From contig CAJIZG010000005.1 of the NCBI GenBank assembly GCA_905181865.1, positions 248,001 to 312,000 of the forward strand: a DNA stretch of 64,000 nt. Direction: 5' to 3'. Under the pieces are notes generated by a model. It saw only the letters and a program-made list of their open reading frames with translations, was not told where the DNA came from and did not search any database. This DNA comes from Urechidicola croceus (GTDB lineage: Bacteria > Bacteroidota > Bacteroidia > Flavobacteriales > Flavobacteriaceae). The translations under genes were made by a program, and so were the position numbers. Positions 17,868 through 26,544 of this stretch are shown one piece after another; the first letter of the stretch is position 1; each line of letters starts with the position of its first letter.

Positions 17868-19937
17868 TTATATGAACAACGTTAGAGATATCCATATGCT
17901 TCTTCCTATACCATCTAAACCTGAACCATGTGTCCTGTAAGCTTCATCGAACAAGTTTTTTATCCCTGTTTGGATACGTATATTCTTTCTTAAATAATGA
18001 GCGTTTAAATCCAATGTTTCCCAACTAGGAGTGCCACCACCTGCAATCCGTTCATCATCAATATCTCCTTGTGACAATCTTTCTTGTTTATTGGCATACA
18101 TAAAACTACCATCTAATTTTATTTGGGAATTAACGTGCCAAAAAATACCTAACCGACCAAAGAGAGGAGGTATACGACGCATGGGTTCGTCCTTGCTTTG
18201 GTTTTGACCATATGTGTATGTTAAGTTTGCTTGTGCCAATATTTTGGGCGTAATTACGTATTCAACATCGGCTTCAACCCCTCGAATTACGGTATTATTT
18301 ACGTTCGTTCTTTGATATACTTGAACTCCATCAATAGTGTTCTGGCCGTTATAAGTAGCCTTAACGTTTGTAATTAAATTTGTAAGGTTGTTTTGATAAA
18401 AATAAATATTGGAAGAAAATCGTTGAAATCTAGACTTTAATCCAACTTCAAAATTTAATGATTTTTCTGGTTCGAGGTCGTAATTTGGAACTTCATACCT
18501 AAAATCTGCAATACCTAAACTGGAAACATCATTTATGTTAGGAGCACGAAAACCGCTGTTTACGGCACCAATAATGTGATGCTTGGAATTTACCTTGTAA
18601 GTGATTCCTACATTTCCAACAAAAGCATCTGAGTTGATAGTAGTCTCTCCAAAAAATTCATCATTTAAGGAAAGTTGAACCAAATTGTAACGGCCGCCTA
18701 AAGAAAAATTAAACCTTTCCATTTCAAAAGAATGGAGAGAATACAATGCAAAATTATCGGCCATTGAATTATCGGGATAGAGCCCTCTTATTTTATTTTT
18801 AATAGTTGAATTTTCCTGATTCACGAAAGCTGAACTCCTAACTTTATCGTGATAATATTCTACTCCAGAGGAGATATTCCAAAATTCTGATGGTTTGGAA
18901 ATAACTTCTAAAACAGTCCCAACAGTTGTTACTTTATCATTTTCATTTTTAATTTTCGTGTCATTTTTTTTTTGTTTAATACGACCTTCAAAAGCATTCT
19001 GAAATGAAGTTATAATACGGATATTATTGAGCCATTTGTTGTTTGTAGGTGCATACCATTTAAGATAAGCTAAGTCCCTTTGTTGGGGGTCAAAATTATA
19101 AGTACTGTAACTTCCATCTATAATCTTATGATATAATGGTACGTCTTTTTGTAAATGCTGCTGATAGGCGACAGTGAACAACTGTCCGTTATTGGTCTTT
19201 TGTAATAATTTGAAATCTATGGAAGATTCATTATATCCTGTCGGACTCAATTTTCCCAGACTACCTCCAGCCACAATATCTCCAAGATTTTTAGCCGTAA
19301 ATCCTGCGCTGATTGCTGTGTTTTTCATACCAACATCCAAACTAAGGCGACCAGTCTGCTCCATATCATCACTTAAGTATTTCCCATATAAATATCCATC
19401 CCACGATGTACCTTCTGACGAAAATCGGGGGGTATGAGACATCATCTGAACCACGCCTCCAATGGCGTCACTTCCATACTGAACAGAACCTTGTCCACGT
19501 ACAACTTCTATGCGATCAATCATTAAAGGATCAATAGTGTTCAAATATTGGTTGGGTCCAGAACGAAAGGTTGAATTGTTAAAGCGAATTCCATCAATCA
19601 AAAGTAATGTTTGGTAGCCTGTTAGTCCTCTTACGAAAGGGGATCCTCCACCATGATTTGTTTTTTGCATCCATACGCTAGGTGCAGATACCAATGCATC
19701 AGGCATGGACATTGGTGCTTGATATAACAAATCTTGTTTGTTCAATATTGAAACAGCGGCAGTACCGTCAAATGCAATAGATTTCTGCCTGTTTGCAGTT
19801 ACAGTGACCTCTTTAATTAAAATAAATGTGGTATCTCTTGCTATGGAATCAAGTTGCACATTCGACCCTAAAATTTCTTCAATTGACACCAATCCCATAA
19901 GCATCAATAATAATACAATTCTTAAATTTTTACTCAT
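17868..19937 (-). CDS. TonB-dependent outer-membrane receptor
   Basis: A 689-residue receptor with a signal peptide (about 1-24), a TonB-box-like and plug region (VTVTANRQKSIAFDGTAAVSILNKQDL..., then PFVRGLTGYQTLLLIDGIRFNN and IEVVRGQGSVQYGSDAIGGVVQM), and a 22-strand-type barrel ending in aromatic residues (SIWISLTLFI). It lacks the long N-terminal carboxypeptidase-like extension of SusC proteins and no SusD gene is nearby, so siderophore, heme, cobalamin or metal uptake is likelier than glycan uptake. The next gene upstream on the same strand is a propeller/phosphoesterase lipoprotein, and FeoAB is close. Confidence 0.92.
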   Translation of the reverse strand: MSKNLRIVLLLMLMGLVSIEEILGSNVQLDSIARDTTFILIKEVTVTANRQKSIAFDGTAAVSILNKQDLLYQAPMSMPDALVSAPSVWMQKTNHGGGSPFVRGLTGYQTLLLIDGIRFNNSTFRSGPNQYLNTIDPLMIDRIEVVRGQGSVQYGSDAIGGVVQMMSHTPRFSSEGTSWDGYLYGKYLSDDMEQTGRLSLDVGMKNTAISAGFTAKNLGDIVAGGSLGKLSPTGYNESSIDFKLLQKTNNGQLFTVAYQQHLQKDVPLYHKIIDGSYSTYNFDPQQRDLAYLKWYAPTNNKWLNNIRIITSFQNAFEGRIKQKKNDTKIKNENDKVTTVGTVLEVISKPSEFWNISSGVEYYHDKVRSSAFVNQENSTIKNKIRGLYPDNSMADNFALYSLHSFEMERFNFSLGGRYNLVQLSLNDEFFGETTINSDAFVGNVGITYKVNSKHHIIGAVNSGFRAPNINDVSSLGIADFRYEVPNYDLEPEKSLNFEVGLKSRFQRFSSNIYFYQNNLTNLITNVKATYNGQNTIDGVQVYQRTNVNNTVIRGVEADVEYVITPKILAQANLTYTYGQNQSKDEPMRRIPPLFGRLGIFWHVNSQIKLDGSFMYANKQERLSQGDIDDERIAGGGTPSWETLDLNAHYLRKNIRIQTGIKNLFDEAYRTHGSGLDGIGRSIWISLTLFI

Positions 19938-20019
19938 ATAAACTTACTATTTCAATAGGGTTTTGGAAATAAATAAATCATTTAAAACTTGTATATATTT
20001 GTACGCTAACATTATTAAT

Positions 20020-22632
20020 TTATTTAGAATTGGCTAAAATAGGATATTCTACATCATAGCCTTTTATAGAATGCCAAATTATTCGATTAAAAAGACTTTC
20101 ATCCGCCTGATCAATATCATCGAGTGGCATTTCCATAGATTTTTGTGCATAATACAATTGTTTCTCATTAGTAATAGAAGACAACGATGGGTTCATTTCA
20201 TCTAATGGAATATTATTAGGTATAACGGTATAAGGCGAAAAATCAGGTTCATTTGTAAAACAATCAACCAATGGCTCAGCTAGCAAATCAAATTGCGTCA
20301 TCGGAGACAATCCCAAGATCAATTCCATAGTACGGAGAAAACTATTCTGATTATAATGTGTACTTATCACCTCTCCTCTTTTGGTGTAAGGACTAATACA
20401 CAAAGCGCCCGTTCTGCGTCCATCTACATGATCTAAACCTGCCTGAGTATCGTCTTGAATTACAAAAATGGCCGTTTCTTTCCAGAATTTACTATTACTT
20501 ACCGCTTCTACTATTTGACCTAGCGCCAAATCATTGTCTGCAACAGCTGCTCTGGGCGTAGGATATCCTGCCCTTGTACCAACCGTATGATCATTGGGTA
20601 AAAGCATTACTGTAAAATTTGGAAGATTATCATTCTTTTCAAATTCTTTTAATTCTTTAATAAATTCGCCAGCGCGGTAAACATCTTGTACCTTCCCTGG
20701 GAACCCAACATAAGTAGGGCAAAGATATGGTTCTAGAGGCTTCAATTCTGTAGTTGCCTTGATCTTTATTTCATTAGTACCTGCTTTAAATTGATTATAC
20801 AATTCTGTCCAGGTAGCATCTTTTGGTTCGATGTCTGCAATTACGAATTCGCCATAATCACGAAAAGAAAGTCCTGCATCCAACACTTTATTCCATATAA
20901 AACCTCCTGAAGAATATGCCAAGGCATCATCTCCGTCATAAGGGTAGCTTCTTACAAAACCTCCAAAACTTTTTTCTAAATAATCGGTAACAAACCCTTC
21001 CATAGCCCACATATGTCCATCCGCACTAAGCACACCATTACAGTAGGTGTTATCGAGCAATACATATTTCTCTGCAAGAGCATGATGATTGGGGGTTACT
21101 TCTCTCCCAAATTGACACAGATTGGGATCTCCGTTTCCTTGTGAAAGATCTCCGTATACCTGATCATATGTTCTGTTTTCTTTAATGATATAAATTACAT
21201 GTTTAAATACCGACTTTTCTCCTGGACGGGTTGGCAAGGGCACTATTTTTTCTTCGGTTACCTCAACATTCAATTCATTAATTATTTTTGGAAGTCGCAT
21301 ATTGGAAGCAGCTTGTAATGTATAGGCTTTTAACTCCTCTTTATCTGGAACAGATACAAACGTGACGGATCCCATATGATCATGCGAGTTAAAGCCTCCC
21401 TTAGGAGTCTTCGACCGTTCTTCCCATCTTCCTCCTATACCTTTTACATTCGCAACAATTAACTCCGTGCCTGCTTTATTCAAAACAACAGCTCCTGGAT
21501 ACCATCCTGTAGGAATTAATCCAGTTACTTTATCAGTATCAAGGTCTATTACTGCGAGTGAATTATTCGCTCCATTTGCAACGTATAACAATTTGCCAGA
21601 AGCGCCCAATATAAGGGCGTTTGGAGCACTTCCAAAAGGGAGTTCAGTTCTAGGTTTTGTTTCTATTGACTTTAATAATAGATCTTCTTTAGTATCAATT
21701 ACAGATATGATATCACTGTTGGCATTGGCTACGTACAACCTTGACCCATCTTTTGATAATACCATATTACACGGAAGTAATCCTACCTCGATTTCCTTCA
21801 AAATGCTTCTACTTTTTAAATCAATTACCGAAACTGTTCCTGAAGACCCAATCCCGGTTTTAGGATTAACAACAGTTTCTGATCCAGAGGTTAAGCCAGT
21901 GACATCTTCAGAGTTTGGGATGCGTCCTCCCCAATTGGTCACATAAGCCTTTGAATCTTTTATCACTACTGTAAACGGAGCAATGCCGACAGGAATCTGC
22001 GTTTCCAACGCCATGGTTTTTGTATTTACAATTCCAAGGCTGTTATTACGGCTGAGAGCCACATAGATCAAGTCATTATCCTCATCAAGCACAAAACCAC
22101 CGGGATAAGACCGGTTGTTATCTTCTTTTTTAGGACCTTTTAAAACAATTTCTTTATGCCAACTAAAACCGTTTTCACCCATTATAGCCGACCTTAAAAA
22201 ACCGCTTGTGTCTGTAGTCCAAACGATAGAATCATTCGATGACCAAGCAATACCTACAAATGTATTACCTCCTTTTGGCAATTTTAGTGTTTGTTTTATC
22301 GTTTGACTATCTACATCAAATAATGTCAAATCACTTTTATTCTTTACTGCCAAAATAGTTTCAGCATTATTTAAAGCAAGATCTGTAGGTCTTCCTGGAA
22401 AAACCACTGTATTTCCTGCAGGATTGATGATTTGTGAGGTAGCGACTACATGTGTACCATCATCCTGTGGTCCAACCATTGCCCTCCGATTAAAGAGATC
22501 AGGAGCATCAACAAATTGTGCTTTTGATTGTTCATTGTGTTTTACTGAATTACAACTGGTACAAAGGGTTAATCCAACAAGGAAAACCACGAATACTAAT
22601 TTTGAATTAGTTAACATTTTGAAAAGGTTCAT
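20020..22632 (-). CDS. YncE-type beta-propeller fused to an alkaline-phosphatase-like phosphoesterase, lipoprotein
   Basis: An 870-residue envelope protein. The N-terminus carries a lipobox-like LTLCTSC. Residues about 70-430 form a YVTN beta-propeller with repeats such as LYVANANSDIISVIDTKED and LYVANGANNSLAVIDLDTD. Residues about 470-860 are a phosphoesterase of the phospholipase C/acid phosphatase class, with HVIYIIKENRTYDQVYGD, DNTYCNGVLSADGHMW and FVIQDDTQAGLDHVDGRR. It is about 80 bp upstream of the TonB receptor on the same strand, so co-expression is likely. The substrate is unknown; phosphate release is the family expectation. Confidence 0.85.
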   Translation of the reverse strand: MNLFKMLTNSKLVFVVFLVGLTLCTSCNSVKHNEQSKAQFVDAPDLFNRRAMVGPQDDGTHVVATSQIINPAGNTVVFPGRPTDLALNNAETILAVKNKSDLTLFDVDSQTIKQTLKLPKGGNTFVGIAWSSNDSIVWTTDTSGFLRSAIMGENGFSWHKEIVLKGPKKEDNNRSYPGGFVLDEDNDLIYVALSRNNSLGIVNTKTMALETQIPVGIAPFTVVIKDSKAYVTNWGGRIPNSEDVTGLTSGSETVVNPKTGIGSSGTVSVIDLKSRSILKEIEVGLLPCNMVLSKDGSRLYVANANSDIISVIDTKEDLLLKSIETKPRTELPFGSAPNALILGASGKLLYVANGANNSLAVIDLDTDKVTGLIPTGWYPGAVVLNKAGTELIVANVKGIGGRWEERSKTPKGGFNSHDHMGSVTFVSVPDKEELKAYTLQAASNMRLPKIINELNVEVTEEKIVPLPTRPGEKSVFKHVIYIIKENRTYDQVYGDLSQGNGDPNLCQFGREVTPNHHALAEKYVLLDNTYCNGVLSADGHMWAMEGFVTDYLEKSFGGFVRSYPYDGDDALAYSSGGFIWNKVLDAGLSFRDYGEFVIADIEPKDATWTELYNQFKAGTNEIKIKATTELKPLEPYLCPTYVGFPGKVQDVYRAGEFIKELKEFEKNDNLPNFTVMLLPNDHTVGTRAGYPTPRAAVADNDLALGQIVEAVSNSKFWKETAIFVIQDDTQAGLDHVDGRRTGALCISPYTKRGEVISTHYNQNSFLRTMELILGLSPMTQFDLLAEPLVDCFTNEPDFSPYTVIPNNIPLDEMNPSLSSITNEKQLYYAQKSMEMPLDDIDQADESLFNRIIWHSIKGYDVEYPILANSK

Positions 22633-22867
22633 AGTATCTGAATTAATTATTATAGCATTTTGAAAAGAAGATGCAATTTATCTTTTTTTATCAGTAGTAT
22701 ACGTACAAAGGATTATTTATTTTTTCATTGCATGTAAAAAAAATGCAGTTCTTTTATGGGTGGAAAACGTTTCAGAAAAGGGGGTAAACCTTTCATGTAA
22801 GCCTACAAATTGAAGGAATTAAGAGACTTCTTTTTGTTTAGGAAGTAACGAACTTAATAAAATAACG

Positions 22868-22974
22868 AGTCATTTCGAATCCCGATAGGGTGAGAAATCG
22901 CATCCTAAAAAATTCTAAATCTTAGTCAATTGTGCTAACTCATATGTGATTTCTCTCTTTTGTTCGAAATGACT
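22868..22974. repeat. palindromic repetitive element (REP-like)
   Basis: The outer arms gtcatttcgaa (22869-22879) and ttcgaaatgac (22963-22973) are perfectly inverted, and so are the inner pair gagaaatc (22892-22899) and gatttctc (22948-22955). The GTCATTTCGAA...GAGAAATC arrangement looks like the dispersed palindromic elements common in Flavobacteriia. It lies in the otherwise gene-free stretch 22633-23053. Confidence 0.65.
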
Positions 22975-22999
22975 TATCAATAAAGCCAGACTCAAAGTT

Positions 23000-23075
23000 T
23001 TAATGACAACCACAAGAATCTAATTTGAGATGTTTGCGGTTGCAATTATACCCTTAATGACAACCACAAGAATCT
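23000..23075. repeat. 22-bp direct repeat at the end of the FeoB-associated gene
   Basis: The same 22 bases occur at 23000-23021 and 23054-23075, 54 bp (18 codons) apart. On the minus strand each copy encodes DSCGCH and a stop, and the outer copy is in frame with the gene after its stop. Confidence 0.7.
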
Positions 23076-23185
23076 TCTCCGCAAGATTTAGAACTTTTCA
23101 CTTTTTTTAAAAAATATTTTTTTACGAGAAATCCTATTGCTAAAGCAAGGGTTATAAAAACGAGTATTTCTTGAAATAATTCCAT
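23054..23185 (-). CDS. FeoB-associated Cys-rich membrane protein
   Basis: A 43-residue protein, ATG at 23183-23185 on the minus strand. One membrane segment (about 3-22, LFQEILVFITLALAIGF) is followed by a Lys-rich stretch and a Cys-rich tail (KSCGEDSCGCH). This matches the small FeoB-associated protein family found next to feoB in Bacteroidota, thought to help ferrous iron transport. It lies about 120 bp downstream of feoB on the same strand. The 3' end is duplicated downstream in frame (see the 22-bp repeat). Confidence 0.8.
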   Translation of the reverse strand: MELFQEILVFITLALAIGFLVKKYFLKKVKSSKSCGEDSCGCH

Positions 23186-23307
23186 TAAATTTTTTATCGG
23201 TTTATTTTATACTTCTTTCACTTTATGATGATTGTTGCAAACAATTTCACTCTGATAAAGACTCTTCGTTTTACTAGAATGACAATGTTAGACTCAGTAT
23301 GACTATT

Positions 23308-25416
23308 TTAATTCAGTAATTGGAATGCAATAAGCGCTACGATATAGGCTATAGCAGTCATACCAAACAACTGAATCAAAGGCCATCGCCAACTATTTGT
23401 TTCCCTTTTTACAATTGCCAAAGTACTCATGCACTGCATCGCAAAAGCATAAAAAAGCATCAATGAGATTCCACTAGCAAACGTAAATACTTTTCCACCA
23501 GAAGAATGTACTTCTGATTCCATTTTACTTTTAATTGTATCTCCTTCTTCATCTGCACTACCAACGCTATATATGGTTGCTAATGTTCCAATAAACACCT
23601 CGCGTGCCGCAAAAGAAGTTACCAGAGCAATTCCTATTTTCCAGTCATATCCTAAGGGTTGAATAATAGGCTCTATCGTTTTTCCTACAATTCCAATATA
23701 GGAATGTTCCAGTTTGTATGCAGCGACTTTATCGTTTAGTTCGGTTACTGAAATATTTTGATTAACAACCTCTGATTTTACAATCTCAGCGGCTTTATTA
23801 AATTTTTTACCAGGACCATACGACGCTAAAAACCACAATACAATTGAAATTGCCAATATAATTTTACCGGCTTCAAAAATGAATGCTTTTGTTTTTTCAA
23901 CCACATTGATGAATATATTCTTAAACAGGGGAAGTTTGTAGTTTGGCATTTCTACTACGAAATAGGATTTACTCCTTATTTTCAGGGTTTTATTCAATAT
24001 ATAAGCTGCAATTATTGCAGATGCAAATCCCAATAAGTACAAAAACATTAAAGTTAATCCTTGAGCGTTAAATATTCCTAAAACCGGAATGTCTGGAATT
24101 ACAAGGGCGATTAATATAGCATAAACTGGCAATCTAGCAGAGCACGTTGTAAACGGAGTCACCAAAATGGTGATCAATCGCTCTTTCCAATTCTCAATAT
24201 TTCTAGTTGCCATTATGGCCGGTATGGCACAAGCCGTTCCTGAAATTAGAGGCACCACACTTTTCCCACTCAATCCAAAACGTCGCATAATGCGATCCAT
24301 TAAGAATACTACACGACTCATATACCCTGTTTCTTCTAGTACAGATATAAAAAAGAATAAAAAGGCAATTTGAGGAATAAAAATCACGATTCCTCCCAAA
24401 CCAGCAATGATTCCGTCAGCGAGTAAGTCTGTAAACATACCTGCCGGTAACGTATATTTTACCCAATTTGCTAGCGATGCAAATGAACTATCTATAAAAT
24501 CCATTGGAACGCCGGTCCAATCAAAAATGGCTTGAAATATTAACAAAAGAATGGAAAAGAAAATTACATAACCAAATACTTTATGTGTCAATACACGGTC
24601 AAATTTACTTCTTAAATCTGTTGCTTGAGATTTATCAACGGTATAGCCTAATTTGAGTACATCATTGATGAATTTATATCGAAAAATTGTTTCTTTATGC
24701 TGTAATCTTTTTAAATCTGAACTTGATTTAGTTTCGAACGAATAGTCTCCTTTAATTCCTTTCCTGTCAATTATTCCAAAATTTACATCTTGCGAAATGA
24801 CCAACCATAATTTATATAAGGACTGATTTGGAAATACGTTTTGTAACCTCCCAAAATATTCCGAATCTATTTTTTCTGTTTCTAAACAGGGCTCATTAGA
24901 TAAATGCCTATAGTCTAAAAGTAGTGATTTTACAGTGTCTATTCCCAAGTTTTTTCGAGAACTCGTAAGTGCTATTTTTGTATTTAACGATGCTTCTAAA
25001 ACAGGGATATCTAATGTTATTCCCTTTCGTTTCATTCTATCGGACATGTTGATGACCAATATCGTTGGAATCTCTAAATCTTTAATCTGCGTAAAAAGCA
25101 ACAGATTTCTTTTTAGGTTTTCAACCTCAGAAACAACGATGGCAACATCTGGGTGGTCCTCATCATTTTTATTCATTAACAGTTCAATGACCAAACTTTC
25201 GTCTAATGAGGAAGCATTTAAACTGTAGGTTCCCGGCAAATCAATAATCTTCGCCTTTTTATGACGTGATAATTTGCAATATCCGACCTTTTTTTCGACG
25301 GTAATTCCGGGGTAATTCCCCACTTGTTGATTGAGTCCTGTTAGGTGATTAAAAACAGAGGTTTTTCCAGTATTCGGATTTCCAATTAATGCTACTTTTA
25401 ATACTTCAGTACTCAT
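23308..25416 (-). CDS. feoB: ferrous iron transport protein B
   Basis: A 702-residue inner-membrane Fe2+ transporter. The N-terminal G-protein domain has G1 GNPNTGKTS, G3 DLPG and G4 NMSD; a helical spacer follows, then the membrane domain with two Gate motifs (CAIPAIMATR and CSARLPVYAILI, each with the conserved Cys). The length is normal. It starts 11 bp after feoA on the same strand and is followed by the small FeoB-associated gene, giving a feoA-feoB-associated operon. Confidence 0.97.
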   Translation of the reverse strand: MSTEVLKVALIGNPNTGKTSVFNHLTGLNQQVGNYPGITVEKKVGYCKLSRHKKAKIIDLPGTYSLNASSLDESLVIELLMNKNDEDHPDVAIVVSEVENLKRNLLLFTQIKDLEIPTILVINMSDRMKRKGITLDIPVLEASLNTKIALTSSRKNLGIDTVKSLLLDYRHLSNEPCLETEKIDSEYFGRLQNVFPNQSLYKLWLVISQDVNFGIIDRKGIKGDYSFETKSSSDLKRLQHKETIFRYKFINDVLKLGYTVDKSQATDLRSKFDRVLTHKVFGYVIFFSILLLIFQAIFDWTGVPMDFIDSSFASLANWVKYTLPAGMFTDLLADGIIAGLGGIVIFIPQIAFLFFFISVLEETGYMSRVVFLMDRIMRRFGLSGKSVVPLISGTACAIPAIMATRNIENWKERLITILVTPFTTCSARLPVYAILIALVIPDIPVLGIFNAQGLTLMFLYLLGFASAIIAAYILNKTLKIRSKSYFVVEMPNYKLPLFKNIFINVVEKTKAFIFEAGKIILAISIVLWFLASYGPGKKFNKAAEIVKSEVVNQNISVTELNDKVAAYKLEHSYIGIVGKTIEPIIQPLGYDWKIGIALVTSFAAREVFIGTLATIYSVGSADEEGDTIKSKMESEVHSSGGKVFTFASGISLMLFYAFAMQCMSTLAIVKRETNSWRWPLIQLFGMTAIAYIVALIAFQLLN

Positions 25417-25427
25417 AGAACAATACG

Positions 25428-25655
25428 TTAAATAACTTTTTTAATTGAAATTTTAACGGCTGTTTCTTCGCGAATAGCAACATAACTTCCGTCAATATTG
25501 ATGTATAAAGGATCTTTAAAAGGAGCGTGTTGAACCAACTCAACTTCATTTCCAGGAAGACAACCCATTTCAATCAATTTTAAGGGAATGCTATCAATAT
25601 CAAAATTTTGAATAATTCCTTTTTCTCCTCGCTTTAAAGTTGCTATTGTTTGCAT
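25428..25655 (-). CDS. feoA: ferrous iron transport protein A
   Basis: A 75-residue SH3-fold protein that works with FeoB in the cytoplasm. It has the typical GEKGIIQNF and LIEMGCLPGNEVELVQHAPFKDP motifs. It is the first gene of the feo operon, with a promoter element and a palindromic operator candidate upstream. Confidence 0.95.
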   Translation of the reverse strand: MQTIATLKRGEKGIIQNFDIDSIPLKLIEMGCLPGNEVELVQHAPFKDPLYINIDGSYVAIREETAVKISIKKVI

Positions 25656-25674
25656 GAAGTACGTTATTATTCCG

Positions 25675-25682
25675 CAAATATA
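25675..25682 (-). promoter_or_regulatory. -7 promoter element of feoAB
   Basis: On the minus strand TATATTTG matches TAnnTTTG, 19 bases before the feoA ATG. The palindrome at 25688-25702 lies directly upstream of it. Confidence 0.5.
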
Positions 25683-25687
25683 CTAAA

Positions 25688-25702
25688 TTAGAATCATTCT
25701 AA
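25688..25702 (-). promoter_or_regulatory. candidate metal-repressor operator of feoAB
   Basis: ttagaatcattctaa is an inverted repeat with 6-bp arms (TTAGAA/TTCTAA) around TCA, placed between the expected -33 and -7 regions. Its TTAGA...TCTAA half-sites are the same as in the palindrome before the DtxR/ABC operon at 12135-12150, with a spacer one base longer. Confidence 0.5.
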
Positions 25703-25715
25703 AGTGTGACAATTG

Positions 25716-26408
25716 TCACTTCTTTGACACTTCTTCTTCTAGTACAACTATGTCTGAAATAAGTTGGTCTATTTCTTCTAAATCAGTACCGTCATAATAC
25801 CCTCTAATTTGTCGTTTCGTATCGACCAATACAAAATTTTCAGTATGGATAAAATCCTGAACGCCCCCATCTCCTTCGTCCAAAACTGCAAAATAACTTT
25901 TGCGAGCCAAGTCGTAAATGTGTTTTTTGTCCCCAGTAGTTACATTCCACTTAGCATCATTCACTCCCTTTCTATCGGCATATTCTCTAAGAACAGGAAT
26001 ACTATCCATTTCAGGTGTTACGGAGAGCGATAGGAACATTACATTGGGGTCTTCAGAAAATTGTTCTTGAATTTTTACCATATTATTTGTCATAATGGGG
26101 CAAATGGTTTGACATTTGGTAAAAAAGAAATCTGCCACATAAATTTTTCCTTCATAATCTTTTTGTGTGATTGTTTTTCCATTTTGATTGGTCAAAGAAA
26201 AATCGGCTACTTTATGATCAGTTCTGATATGAAAAATAGATTCATCCACCAAGCGAGGATTCACATCGGCTGGGTTGTAGACAGGTAATCGCTTGTCTGG
26301 ACTTAAAATGGAATAAATAATACCAATCATAACCACCGAGAATACGGCCATTATAATGATTGTAGGAAGTGATTTTTTAATATAATTCGAAGTCATAATT
26401 TGATGCAA
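25716..26408 (-). CDS. SCO1/SenC-family copper chaperone-like protein
   Basis: A 230-residue membrane-anchored thioredoxin-fold protein with an N-terminal membrane segment at about 14-34. The copper-binding CxxxC motif is seen as CQTIC, and the distal His in DFIHTENFVLVD. The family helps assemble the CuA centre of cytochrome oxidase or acts as a thiol redox factor. It lies about 60 bp upstream of feoA on the same strand, but the feo promoter elements lie between them, so it is probably a separate unit. Confidence 0.9.
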   Translation of the reverse strand: MHQIMTSNYIKKSLPTIIIMAVFSVVMIGIIYSILSPDKRLPVYNPADVNPRLVDESIFHIRTDHKVADFSLTNQNGKTITQKDYEGKIYVADFFFTKCQTICPIMTNNMVKIQEQFSEDPNVMFLSLSVTPEMDSIPVLREYADRKGVNDAKWNVTTGDKKHIYDLARKSYFAVLDEGDGGVQDFIHTENFVLVDTKRQIRGYYDGTDLEEIDQLISDIVVLEEEVSKK

Positions 26409-26508
26409 ATGTAATACAAACTACAACTAATTTATTGGGAGGTCTATAAATATTTGTTAAATAAATCCAGAAGTACTGCGTTCTATTTCACAACTGTAGA
26501 GAAAAACG

Positions 26509-26516
26509 TACCTTTG
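26509..26516 (+). promoter_or_regulatory. -7 promoter element of rseP
   Basis: TACCTTTG matches TAnnTTTG, 28 bases before the rseP start. No strong -33 element was seen. Confidence 0.4.
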
Positions 26517-26544
26517 TCCGATTTTTAAGATTAGAACGTAGTAT

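Noticed and set aside
17868-19937. SusC-type glycan importer
   Set aside because: No carboxypeptidase-like N-terminal extension and no SusD gene next to it; the plug resembles metal, cobalamin or siderophore receptors.
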